Shown here: positions 43,549-51,865 of the stretch, piece after piece
Layout of the letters: every line of letters starts with the position of its first letter
Numbering within the stretch: the stretch's first letter is position 1
Assembly: GCA_963844255.1 (NCBI GenBank)
Contig: CAWJNP010000025.1
Location: 11,865 to 75,864, forward strand
From: SZAS-79 sp963844255
Lineage (GTDB): Bacteria > Pseudomonadota > Gammaproteobacteria > Burkholderiales > SG8-39
Direction of reading: 5' to 3'
Length of the DNA stretch: 64,000 nt
Position numbers and translations under genes: made by a program
Notes under the pieces: model-generated
The model's database searches: none
Seen by the model: the letters and a program-made list of their open reading frames with translations, nothing else
What the model was told of the DNA's origin: nothing

Positions 43549-44661
43549 ATGAACGCAGCTGCCAAACCGCCCGCCACCGAACAATTCCTGACCCTGCAGG
43601 AGATCGTCACGACTGCACGCCGCAACCTTGCCCCCGGCCCCTGGGCCTACCTGACCGGCGCCACGGAAACCGAAACCACCTTGCGGCGCAACCGCCAGGC
43701 GCTGGATTCGATTGCCTTCCGGCCGCGCGTGCTGAACGACGTCAGCAAGGTCGACACCCGCTCCACCTTCCTCGGCCAACCGGTGCGCCTGCCCGTGATG
43801 CTGGCGCCCGTGGGCGGCATGGAATCCTTCTCGCCCGGTGCTGCCGCCGATGCAGCGCGGGGCGCGGCGCAGTTCGGCATCGCCCAGATGCTCTCCTCGG
43901 TCTGCCAGCCCGGACTCGAAGCGGTCGCCGCCGCCGCCGACAACCTGCGCGCGTTCCAGCTCTATGTGCGCGGCGACGACGACTGGGTCGATGCCTGGGT
44001 GCCGCGCGCCAAGGCCCATGGCTATCGCGCCTTCTGCCTCACGGTCGACAGCGCCTACTACAGCCGGCGCGAACGCGACCTTCTTGGCCGTTTTGCCAAG
44101 CCCTGGCGCCCGGTGGATACCTCGGGCATGGTGTTCCAGGCGGCGCTGTCCTGGCGCACCGTGAAACGCCTCAAGCAGATCTGCGACCTGCCCCTGGTGT
44201 TGAAGGGCATCGCCACGGTCGAAGACGCCGAGATCGCGGTCGAGCACGGCGTGGACGTGATCTACGTTTCCAACCACGGCGGCCGGCAGCTCGACCACGG
44301 CTTGGGCAGTGCAGCCGTACTGCCTCAGATCATTGCCGCCGTAAAGGGGCGCGCCGAAGTCTGGGTCGACGGCGGCTTCATGCGCGGCACCGACATCGTC
44401 AAGGCCATTGCCCTGGGCGCGAAGACCGTGGGCATCGGCCGCCTGATGTGCCTGGGCCTCGGCGCCGCGGGCGTCCCGGGCCTGGTGCGCACGCTGGAAC
44501 TGCTCGAGGAGGAGATTCGCCTGGTGCTCGGCCTGCTGGGCGTGACTTCGTTCGCCGAACTCACGCCCCGGCATGTGACCAGTGCAGCGCCGGTGTTCGA
44601 ACCGCATGCCCTGAGCGCGTTTCCGCTGCTCAACGAATATCCGGGTACGACCGCGCCCTGA
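43549..44661 (+). CDS. FMN-dependent alpha-hydroxy acid oxidase/dehydrogenase
   Basis: This 370-aa (S)-2-hydroxyacid oxidoreductase (lactate, mandelate or glycolate family) has the FMN and substrate motifs PVMLAPVGGMESF, FCLTVDSAYY, VLKGI (FMN Lys), VSNHGGRQLDHG with the catalytic His, and WVDGGFMRGTDIVKAIALGA. It is divergent from the CoA cluster and followed 13 bp later by an amino-acid-synthesis family protein. The substrate within the family is not fixed. Confidence 0.9.
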   Translation: MNAAAKPPATEQFLTLQEIVTTARRNLAPGPWAYLTGATETETTLRRNRQALDSIAFRPRVLNDVSKVDTRSTFLGQPVRLPVMLAPVGGMESFSPGAAADAARGAAQFGIAQMLSSVCQPGLEAVAAAADNLRAFQLYVRGDDDWVDAWVPRAKAHGYRAFCLTVDSAYYSRRERDLLGRFAKPWRPVDTSGMVFQAALSWRTVKRLKQICDLPLVLKGIATVEDAEIAVEHGVDVIYVSNHGGRQLDHGLGSAAVLPQIIAAVKGRAEVWVDGGFMRGTDIVKAIALGAKTVGIGRLMCLGLGAAGVPGLVRTLELLEEEIRLVLGLLGVTSFAELTPRHVTSAAPVFEPHALSAFPLLNEYPGTTAP

Positions 44662-44674
44662 ACAGGAGAAGACC

Positions 44675-45244
44675 ATGAAACTGCAGATCCGAAAGTGGTA
44701 CACCTTCGTCGACCAGACCGAGGTTGAGCCGGGCCAGTATCCGTTGCGGAAAGTCGCGGTGGTGGCGGTGATCGGCAATCCGTACGCGGGAAAATACGTC
44801 GAGGATTTGAAGCCGATGATCGACGCCAGCGCCGACATCGGCCGGCAGATGGCGGAACGCGCCGTGCAGCTGATGGAGCCGTTCAAGGCACATGGCCTGG
44901 GCAAGGGTGGCATTGCGGGCACCGCCGGCGAGCAGGAGCACGTGAACGCCCTGCTGACCACGGCCTTTGCCGAACCGCTGCGCGAAGCGATCGGTGGCGG
45001 CAAGGCCTGGATCTCCTCGATGACCAAACGCGGCCCGTCGGGCACGACGATCGACATCCCGTTCAACCACAAGGACGCGCTCTATGTGCGCTCGTTCTAC
45101 GACGGTATCACCCTGACCCTGCACGACGCGCCGAACGCGGACGAAATCGCGCTGATCGTGGGCCTGTCCAATCGCGGCCGAGTGGGTGCGCGGGTTGGCG
45201 GGCTGAAGCCCGAGGATGTGAAAGGCGAGAACGGGCTGGTTTAA
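44675..45244 (+). CDS. amino-acid synthesis (DUF1185) family protein
   Basis: This 189-aa protein belongs to the AA_synth (DUF1185) family, with RKVAVVAVIGNPYAGKYVEDL, KGGIAGTAGEQEHVNALL and HKDALYVRSFYDGIT. Members accompany catabolic and Bug-type transport genes and have no proven reaction. It lies 13 bp after the hydroxyacid oxidase with an ACAGGAGAAG start signal, so they are one operon. The stop is 12 bp from the convergent LeuB-like gene's end. Confidence 0.85.
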   Translation: MKLQIRKWYTFVDQTEVEPGQYPLRKVAVVAVIGNPYAGKYVEDLKPMIDASADIGRQMAERAVQLMEPFKAHGLGKGGIAGTAGEQEHVNALLTTAFAEPLREAIGGGKAWISSMTKRGPSGTTIDIPFNHKDALYVRSFYDGITLTLHDAPNADEIALIVGLSNRGRVGARVGGLKPEDVKGENGLV

Positions 45245-45256
45245 GCCGGTCCCCGC

Positions 45257-46357
45257 CTACCCGGCGAGCTCGGCGACCAGCGCAGCGATGGTCTCGCCGG
45301 CGCGCCGCGTGCCGCCCTCCGGCTGGCCGTGCGCGCCCAGCGTGAGGCGCCCGGACTCGAGTGCCGCCGCGACCGCCCGGCGGATCAGGTCCGCTGCGGC
45401 CTGCTCGCCCAGGTGTTCGAGCATCAGCGCCGCAGTCAGCACCTGCGATACCGGGTTGGCGCGATCCTGCCCTGCAATGCCTGGCGCAGAGCCGTGGATC
45501 GGCTCGAAATAGGCATACCGGTCACCAATGTTCCCCGAAGGGCACAGGCCGATTCCGCCGACCGTGGCCCCACCGAGATCCGAGAGGATATCGCCGAGGA
45601 AATTCTCCATGACCAGCACGTCGAAATGCCCGGGCTCCATGACCAGCGCCTGCGCCGCGGCGTCTGCATACAGGTGCTCGCGTCGGATATCCGGGTAGCC
45701 CTCGCCAACCTCGTCGAATACCTTGCGAAAGAACGCGTAGGAGGCCAGCACGTTGCTCTTGTCCACGCAGGTCACGCGCTTCACGCCGTCCTCCGGTGCG
45801 CCCTTGCGCCGGCGCGCGAGTTCGAACGCGTAGCGCACCACGCGCTCAGTCCCTTTCCTCGTGATCATCAGCGTATCGGCCATCGCGTCGTTCGTGCCGA
45901 TGCCCTTGCCGCGCGACAGATACAGGCCCTCGGTGTTTTCGCGCACCAGCGCATAGTCGATCCCGCAGGGCGCGGCACGCACCGGCGCGTTCACGCCCGG
46001 GAACAGGCGCACCGGGCGCAGGTTGACGAAGGTATCGAGCCCGCTCCTCAGCACGCCTCCCAGGGTTCCCGCCTCGGTGCCGTCGGGCAGGCGCACTTCC
46101 GGAATGCCCACCGGCCCTTTCATCGTTGCGTGCGCGGCCTTGATCGCCGCCATGGTCTCGGGCGTCAGGCTGACGCCGCTCTTGCGGTAGAACCCGGCGC
46201 CCGCCTCGTGCGTGTCCACCTGCAGATGAAAACTACCGAGCGCCTTCTGCGCGGCATCCACCACCTGCATGGCCGCGGCCACCAGTTCGGGGCCGATGCC
46301 GTCGCCGTTGATCACGACGATGCGGTAGGTGCGGCCGGCGGGAGTGTTGTTCGGCAT
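45257..46357 (-). CDS. isopropylmalate/isocitrate dehydrogenase-family protein
   Basis: This 366-aa beta-decarboxylating dehydrogenase has YRIVVINGDGIGPELVAAAM at the N-terminus. The signature ENTEGLYLSRGKG, MENFLGDILSDLGGATVGGIG and EPIHGSAPGIAGQDRANP supply the Mg and NAD sites. It is outside any leucine operon and lies downstream of a denD-ilvD-garR run, so a sugar-acid or 2-hydroxyacid substrate is likelier than isopropylmalate. Copy B of a 53-bp repeat lies 58 bp upstream of its start. Confidence 0.88.
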   Translation of the reverse strand: MPNNTPAGRTYRIVVINGDGIGPELVAAAMQVVDAAQKALGSFHLQVDTHEAGAGFYRKSGVSLTPETMAAIKAAHATMKGPVGIPEVRLPDGTEAGTLGGVLRSGLDTFVNLRPVRLFPGVNAPVRAAPCGIDYALVRENTEGLYLSRGKGIGTNDAMADTLMITRKGTERVVRYAFELARRRKGAPEDGVKRVTCVDKSNVLASYAFFRKVFDEVGEGYPDIRREHLYADAAAQALVMEPGHFDVLVMENFLGDILSDLGGATVGGIGLCPSGNIGDRYAYFEPIHGSAPGIAGQDRANPVSQVLTAALMLEHLGEQAAADLIRRAVAAALESGRLTLGAHGQPEGGTRRAGETIAALVAELAG

Positions 46358-46414
46358 GGCGTTGAATCCTGTCGTTCGTTGCGAGGGTTTGATCTATCGG
46401 CGCATGTCCTGAAT

Positions 46415-46467
46415 TGTATCGTTATCGATACACAAACTACCCTGAGCGCCGCTCCTGTGCTTGAGAT
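46415..46467. repeat. 53-bp direct repeat, copy B with operator-like palindrome
   Basis: This is 85% identical to 36666-36718. The first 18 bp, TGTATCGTTATCGATACA, form a perfect 7-4-7 palindrome, of which copy A has one arm mismatch. A second palindrome, AGATTTA-AGAA-TAAATCT (46464-46481), overlaps its end, 12 bp after the GarR-like gene's stop. The copy lies between the GarR-like stop and the LeuB-like start. It could serve as an operator or as a leftover of a recombination event. Confidence 0.75.
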
Positions 46468-46492
46468 TTAAGAATAAATCTTTAACAATTAC

Positions 46493-47375
46493 TCAACGAC
46501 CTCTGGCCAGAAGGTCGATAAAGGCGGAGGGCTCGCCCTCGCCCTTTCCTTCCTCGACGAGCATCTGAAATCGCGCGATCGCTGCACGCGCCATCGGCAG
46601 CGGCACGCCCGCGCCCTCGGCCACGGTCGCCGCGTTCAGAAGATCCTTCAGCATGACGTTGACCGTGCCCAGCGCCGGCTCCCAGGCGCGCGCGACCATG
46701 CGCGGACCGAACACCTGCAAGCGGTTTCGAGTCGGCAAACCCGTCCTGCAACGCCTCGGGCAACCGCGCCGCGTCCACCCCCGCCGCTTCGGCCAGCCGC
46801 ATGGCTTCGGCGATCACCGGGAACAGGCTGGCGACGATGATCTGGTTGGCGAGCTTGGTCACCTGCCCGGCGCCGGATTCGCCCATGCGCGTGAAACGGC
46901 TGGAGAGTTCGGCCATCAGCGGGCGCACGAATTCGATCTGCGCCGCCTTGCCGCCAGCCATGATCGCAAGCGTGCCCTGTTCGGCCCCCGGCGTACCGCC
47001 CGAGACCGGCGCATCGATATAGCCCATGCCGAGCGCCTCGAGCCGTGCGGCGTACTCGCGTGCCGACGCAGGCGCAATGCTGGAGAAGTCGATTACGATC
47101 TTTCCCTCTACTGCACCTTCCGAGATACCGCCCGCACCGAACAGCACCTCCTGCACCGACTTCTGGTCGGTGACGCACATCATCACGATGTCGGCGTAAC
47201 GTGCGACCGCAGCCGGTGATTCCTTTGCAATGGCGCCCTTTGCCACGACAGGCGCCAGTTTCTCCGGGCTGCGATTCCACACCGCAACCTTGTAGCCGGC
47301 GGCGAGCAGGCGCAGCGTCATGGGCCGGCCCATCAGGCCGATGCCGATGTAGCCCAGCTTCGGGGAATCACTCAT
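46493..47375 (-). pseudogene. GarR-like 3-hydroxyacid dehydrogenase, one frameshift (likely error)
   Basis: This is an NAD(P)-dependent beta-hydroxyacid dehydrogenase (tartronate-semialdehyde reductase or 3-hydroxyisobutyrate dehydrogenase type), about 293 aa when repaired. MSDSPKLGYIGIGLMGRPM gives the dinucleotide motif. DAPVSGGTPGAEQGTLAIMAGG and GAGQVTKLANQ (catalytic Lys) follow. Near 46717-46720 the frame slips between SKPLA and LQVFGPRM; the sense strand reads CCGCTTGCAGGTG, and dropping a T restores SKPLQVFGPRM. The start overlaps the IlvD-like stop by 8 bp. It could reduce a 2-hydroxy-3-oxo acid formed upstream in the pathway. Confidence 0.82.
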
Positions 47376-49097
47376 GGCCGCGCCCGCCTTTCTTTCCACC
47401 GCTGTGGGTGACCGCACCGAGATTGGCGGGGCCGACAAGGGCCGCGTACTTCTCCAGCGCGCCCGAGAGCCGTGCGCGAGCAGGCAGGCTGCCAGGCCTT
47501 CCTGCGCCGCGCGAGTTCCGCCTCGGACACCTGGAGCGTGAGTTTTCCGGCCTTGGCATCGATCACGATCGCATCGCCGTCCTTCACCAGCGCGAGCGGG
47601 CCGCCGACGCCCGGCCTCGGGCGAGACATAGCCGATCATCATGCCGCGCGTGGCGCCCGAGAAGCGTCCGTCGGTCAGCAGCGCGACCTTCTCGCCCATG
47701 CCCTGCCCGTAGATCAGCGCGGTGACGGCGAGCATCTCGCGCATGCCGGGCCCGCCTTTCGGGCCTTCGTAGCGGATCACCAGCACGTCGCCCGCCGCGT
47801 AGCTGCGTGCCGCAACCACGGCGGCGCAGTCCTCTTCGCAGTCGAACACCCGCGCGCGGCCGTTGAACTTGAGGTTCTTCATGCCGGCGACCTTGATCAG
47901 TGCGCCGTCCGGGCGCGAGGTTGCCCTTGAGCACCACGAGGCCGCCGGTGGCGAGGATCGGTTCCGTGCGCACGACCTCGCCGTCCGCGCCGGGATGGTC
48001 GGCGAGTTCCTCTTCCAGCGTGGTGCCGAAGATCGTCAGGCAGTCGCCGTGCAGCGCGCCGCGCTCGAGCAGCACACGCAGCACGTTGTACACGCCGCCG
48101 ACCGCGTGCAGGTCCTTGGCGAGGAAGCGCCCGCCCGGCTTCATGTCGGCGATCAGCGGCGTCCTCTTCGAGATGCGCGCGAGATCGTCCAGCGAGAACT
48201 TGATCCCGGCTTCGTGCGCGATGGCCGGGATGTGCAGCCCGGCATTGGTCGAGCCGCCGGTCGCGGCGACCGCGGCGCAGGCGTTCTCCAGGCTCTTTTG
48301 CGTCACCAGTTCGCGCGGCAGCGGGCCGCCGTTGCTTCAGGAGTTCCATCACCACGCGGCCGGCTTCGCGCGCGGTCGCGCCGCGTTCGCTGGCCATCGC
48401 CGGCATGGTGGCCGAGCCCGGTAGCGCGAGGCCCAGGGTCTCCGACACCATGGCCATGGTGTTGGCGGTGAACTGGCCCGGGCAGGATCCCAGTGTCGGC
48501 AGGCAGACGCGCTCGAGCTGGTCGAGCTCCGACTGCTGCATGTCGCCCGCCATCACGGCACCGACGCGCTTCGAAGGTGTCGAGCACGGTGACGTCCCGC
48601 CCCTTCCATCGGCCCGGCGAGGCCGACCCGCCGTACATGAACACCGAGGGCAGGTTGAGGCGCACCATGGCCATCATCATCCCGGGCAGCGTCTTGTCGC
48701 AGCCGGCGAACGCCACCAGCGCGTCGTAGGCGTGGCCGCGGCACACCGCCTCGATGCCATCGGCAATGATCTCGCGCGAGGGCAGAGAAAATTTCATCCC
48801 GGTGTGCCCCATCGACATCGAATCGGCCACCGAGATCGAGGCAAAATCGAACGGCGTCCCGCCCCATTCGCGCACCGCGACGCAGGCCTCCCGCGCGAGC
48901 TCGCCGAGTTTCGCATTGCAGGGCGTCACCCGGCCGTCGGTACTGGCGACCGCAACGAAGGGCTTGGCGATGTCGTCTTCGGTGAGACCGAGGCCGCGCA
49001 GGAAGGCGCGGTGCGGTGCGCGGTCCATGCCCTCGACCGTGATGCGCGAGGGCAACGGCGGAAACGGCTTGACGGTCTTGACGGGGCGGCGTGCCAC
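47368..49097 (-). pseudogene. IlvD/Edd-family dehydratase, five frameshifts (likely errors)
   Basis: This is a Fe-S-dependent dihydroxyacid/sugar-acid dehydratase gene. The recoverable protein starts with the GTG at 49097 and contains TDGRVTPCNAKLGELA, FAGCDKTLPGMMMAMVRL, TLGSCPGQFTANTMAM, AATGGSTNAGLHIPAIA and LLTDGRFSGATRGMMIGYVSPEA. The frame breaks five times: near 48564-48567, 48334, 47911-47913, 47610-47612 and 47482. At each place deletion of one base restores the expected sequence, and the flanking frames are intact. An in-frame TGA at 49103, preceded by MMSHPSLRKA, lies just before the start, and the ATG there overlaps the denD-like stop; the true start may therefore be disturbed by a further error. 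Dehydratases of this type act on aldonates such as arabinonate, xylonate or gluconate. Confidence 0.82.
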
Positions 49098-49129
49098 CGC
49101 TCAGGCCTTGCGCAGGGAAGGATGGGACA

Positions 49130-50065
49130 TCATGCGGAACTCTCCTGTAGGTATTCGGCAACGATTTCCTCGATGCCTGCACTATGCCGGAAACCGAGCG
49201 CCGCGGCGCGCGCCGAAAACGTCGACCTCGGCACGCGGTCCATCACCGCCTGCGCGGCCGGATCGGGCACAAAGCGCACCCGTCCCAGCGGACGATCGCC
49301 CGCGGCGCGCTGCACGGCATCCAGCATGGCCTGCGCACTCACCGGCAGCCCGGTGAGCACGAGGCTGCGCTCCAGTCCGAAGTCGGCTGCCGGCAGATCC
49401 ATCGCATGCAGCAGCGATTGCACCACCCGCCCGATCGAAATGCAGGCCATGGACGTCTCGGGCGCGACCGGGCAGACGTAGTCGCGCCGCGCGAGCGGCT
49501 CGCGGATGATCGCGCTGGCCCAGCCCGAGACCGCGGTGTTCGCCGCGCCGGGACGCACCATCACGGTGGGCAGGCGCAGGCTGCGGCCGTCGGCGTAGCC
49601 GCGCCGCGCGTATTCGTCGATCAGGATTTCGCACATCAGCTTCTGTGCGCCGTAGGACAGGCGCGGCGAGGGGCGCGTCGCATCGTCGACTTCGAGTTTC
49701 TCGCCGTGGTAGACCGCGATCGACGAGGTGAACACGAAGCGCGGATTCCTGCCGGCGAGGCGCGCGGCTTCGAGCAGGTCGCGCGTCGCGTCGAAGTTGA
49801 CCTTCATGCCCAGTTCGAAGTTCTGCTCCGCCCCGCCCGAGACCAGCGAGGCGAGGTGGAAGATCGCATCGACACTGGCATCCACCAGCGAGCGCGCCAT
49901 GGGCGCATAGGCCAGGTTGCCACCGAGCGACTCGACCTTCGCGTGCGTGAAATCAGGGGCCACCTGGTCGAACGCGAGAACCCGCGAGACATCCTCGCGC
50001 GCAGCCAGTGCCCGGACCAGGGCCTGCCCGATGAAGCCGGCTGCACCGGTCACCAGGACCTTCAA
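49130..50065 (-). CDS. denD: DenD-like NAD-dependent D-erythronate dehydrogenase
   Basis: This 311-aa extended SDR/epimerase-type protein has MKVLVTGAAGFIGQALV (NAD), SSIAVYHG, YGAQK (Tyr-x3-Lys) and SLRLPTVMVRPGAANTAVSGWASAIIREPL. The last stretch resembles D-erythronate dehydrogenase (DenD), which oxidises the sugar acid D-erythronate. It is first in the run with IlvD-, GarR- and LeuB-like genes, and the IlvD-like gene may be coupled to its ATGA stop. The exact sugar acid in this organism is unknown. Confidence 0.82.
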   Translation of the reverse strand: MKVLVTGAAGFIGQALVRALAAREDVSRVLAFDQVAPDFTHAKVESLGGNLAYAPMARSLVDASVDAIFHLASLVSGGAEQNFELGMKVNFDATRDLLEAARLAGRNPRFVFTSSIAVYHGEKLEVDDATRPSPRLSYGAQKLMCEILIDEYARRGYADGRSLRLPTVMVRPGAANTAVSGWASAIIREPLARRDYVCPVAPETSMACISIGRVVQSLLHAMDLPAADFGLERSLVLTGLPVSAQAMLDAVQRAAGDRPLGRVRFVPDPAAQAVMDRVPRSTFSARAAALGFRHSAGIEEIVAEYLQESSA

Positions 50066-50197
50066 TTCACCACCGCCGGTCGCTGCTTGTCCAAGCGATT
50101 CCCATCGTTTTTCGGTTGTTGACGGATGACATCGGCAATTATCCCAGACTGTGCTACAAGGCCGGTTCTCGAAGGGAAGACCAAGGGGGAGACAAGC

Positions 50198-51175
50198 ATG
50201 TACAAACCAACCGCAAGCCTGCTATCCGCGCTTTTCGTGGCTGCCGCGCTGGCCGCACCACTGCCCGCCGCTGCGCAGAACTATCCGGCCAAGCCGGTGC
50301 ACATCATCGTGCCGTTCGCCGCCGGTGGTCCTGCCGACATCTATGCCCGCTTCGTCGGCCAGAAACTGCAGGAGACCATGGGCCAGTCGTTCGTGATCGA
50401 AGACCGGCCCGGCGGCGGCTCGCTGATCGGCACCGAGGCCGCGGCCAAATCGCCCGCCGACGGTTACACCCTGCTCATGATGTCGAACACCCACACGGTG
50501 AACGAATCGCTGATCCCGAAAAAGTCTTTTGAGCTGCTGCGCGACTTCGTGCCGGTCTCACCCGTGAACCAGTCGGATCTCGTGCTCGTCGTGCATCCTT
50601 CGGTGCCGGCCAACAACCTCAAGGAACTGCTCGCGCTGGTCAAGGCCAAACCGCACGCGCTCAACTACGCCTCCTCGGGCCCGGGCACGCCCTATCACAT
50701 GGCCGGCGAACTCTTCAAAGCCATGGGCGGGCTGGACATCGTCCACGTGCCGTACAAGGGCAGTTCGGGTGCACGCACCGACATCCTCGGCGGCCAGGTG
50801 CAGATGATGTTCGATGCGATCACGACCATGGCGCCGAACGTACGCGCCGGAAAGCTCAAGGCCATGGGCACCACCGGACGCACGCGCTCGCCGGTGCTGC
50901 CCGACGTGCCCACGATGTCGGAAGCCGGCGTTCCAGGCTACGAAGCGGTGATCTGGCTTGGCATCATGGCACCGACCGGGACGCCCAAGGCCATCGTCGA
51001 ACGCCTGAACGCGGAGATCCGCAAGGTCGTGAACAGTGCCGAGGTCAAGGACGCCTGGGCAAAACAGGGCGCGGCGCCGATGAGCATGTCGACCGACGAG
51101 TTCGCGCAGTACCTGCGCGAAGACATCGCCAAGTGGGCGAAGGTCGTCAAGGTTTCGGGGGCGAAAGTCGACTGA
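50198..51175 (+). CDS. Bug/TctC-family periplasmic binding protein
   Basis: This 325-aa tripartite-tricarboxylate-transporter receptor starts at the ATG at 50198 with a strong AGGGGGAGA signal. Its signal peptide ends near AQNYPAKP (residue 27). The Bug family marks are IIVPFAAGGPADIYAR, IEDRPGGGSLIGTEAAAKSPADGYTLL and VPYKGSSGARTDILGGQVQMMFD. No TctA/TctB partner is adjacent; Bug receptors are often orphan. It is divergent from the denD-like gene, and the next binding-protein gene overlaps its stop (TGATG). Confidence 0.93.
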   Translation: MYKPTASLLSALFVAAALAAPLPAAAQNYPAKPVHIIVPFAAGGPADIYARFVGQKLQETMGQSFVIEDRPGGGSLIGTEAAAKSPADGYTLLMMSNTHTVNESLIPKKSFELLRDFVPVSPVNQSDLVLVVHPSVPANNLKELLALVKAKPHALNYASSGPGTPYHMAGELFKAMGGLDIVHVPYKGSSGARTDILGGQVQMMFDAITTMAPNVRAGKLKAMGTTGRTRSPVLPDVPTMSEAGVPGYEAVIWLGIMAPTGTPKAIVERLNAEIRKVVNSAEVKDAWAKQGAAPMSMSTDEFAQYLREDIAKWAKVVKVSGAKVD

Positions 51176-51858
51176 TGCCGCTGAACTTGCTTTCCGCGGG
51201 TGCCGCGAAGGCGGTGGTTACGGCCGTCGCGGCGCAGACCGGGCTTGAACTCAAGGGCGCGTTCGGCGCGGTGGGCGCGATGCGCGACAAACTTCTCGCG
51301 GGCGAAGCCTGCGAGGTGATCGTGCTGACCCGCGCAATGATCGACGCGCTCGCTGCAGATGCGCGCGTCGATCCCACGACGATCGGCGACCTCGGCCGGG
51401 TGCGCACCGGCGTCGCGGTGAAGCAAGGCGCGACGCAGCCGGACGTTGCCTCTTCGGCAGGCTTGCGTGCCGCCCTGCTGGCGGCAGAGGCGATCTATGT
51501 GCCCGACACGATGAAGTCGACCGCGGGCAAGCACATCGCCAGCGTGCTCGAGGCGCTCGGCATTGCCGGCGAGGTGCGCGGGCGATTGCGGGAGTTTCCG
51601 AACGGCGCGACCGCCATGCGTGCGATGGGAGAGGCACCGGGTCATGCTTCGATCGGCTGCACCCAGGTGTCGGAAATACTCTATACGGAGGGGGTCACGC
51701 TGGTCGGCGCATTGCCAGCGGAGTTCGAACTCGCGACGGTGTATTCCGCAGCCGTGTGCAGTACCAACGGCGACCCATCAGCGGCGCAGCAGTTCGTCGC
51801 CCGGCTCGTGGGTGAAGCCTCCCGCGAACTGCGCGCAAACGCCGGCTTCGAAGCCTAG
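51175..51858 (+). CDS. ModA-like solute-binding-fold protein, no signal
   Basis: This 227-aa protein of the type-II periplasmic-binding (molybdate-binding-like) fold begins MPLNLLSAGAAKAVVTAVAAQTG. It has PDTMKSTAGKHIASVLEALGIAG and GCTQVSEILYTEGVTLVGALP. No signal peptide is visible. It overlaps the Bug stop (TGATG), so the two are coupled. Its location in the cytoplasm is odd for a binding protein; it could be a sensor, or the signal could be lost. The pair may report on one substrate. Confidence 0.8.
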   Translation: MPLNLLSAGAAKAVVTAVAAQTGLELKGAFGAVGAMRDKLLAGEACEVIVLTRAMIDALAADARVDPTTIGDLGRVRTGVAVKQGATQPDVASSAGLRAALLAAEAIYVPDTMKSTAGKHIASVLEALGIAGEVRGRLREFPNGATAMRAMGEAPGHASIGCTQVSEILYTEGVTLVGALPAEFELATVYSAAVCSTNGDPSAAQQFVARLVGEASRELRANAGFEA

Positions 51859-51865
51859 ACGCCGT

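Noticed and set aside
46493..49097. Genuine pseudogene decay of the garR-ilvD genes
   Set aside because: All breaks are single-base insertions with otherwise perfect conserved frames, which fits sequencing error better than mutation accumulation.
49101..49103. In-frame TGA before the IlvD-like gene as a second selenocysteine codon
   Set aside because: No hairpin of SECIS type follows and the codon lies ahead of the conserved N-terminus, so a leader stop or sequence error is likelier.
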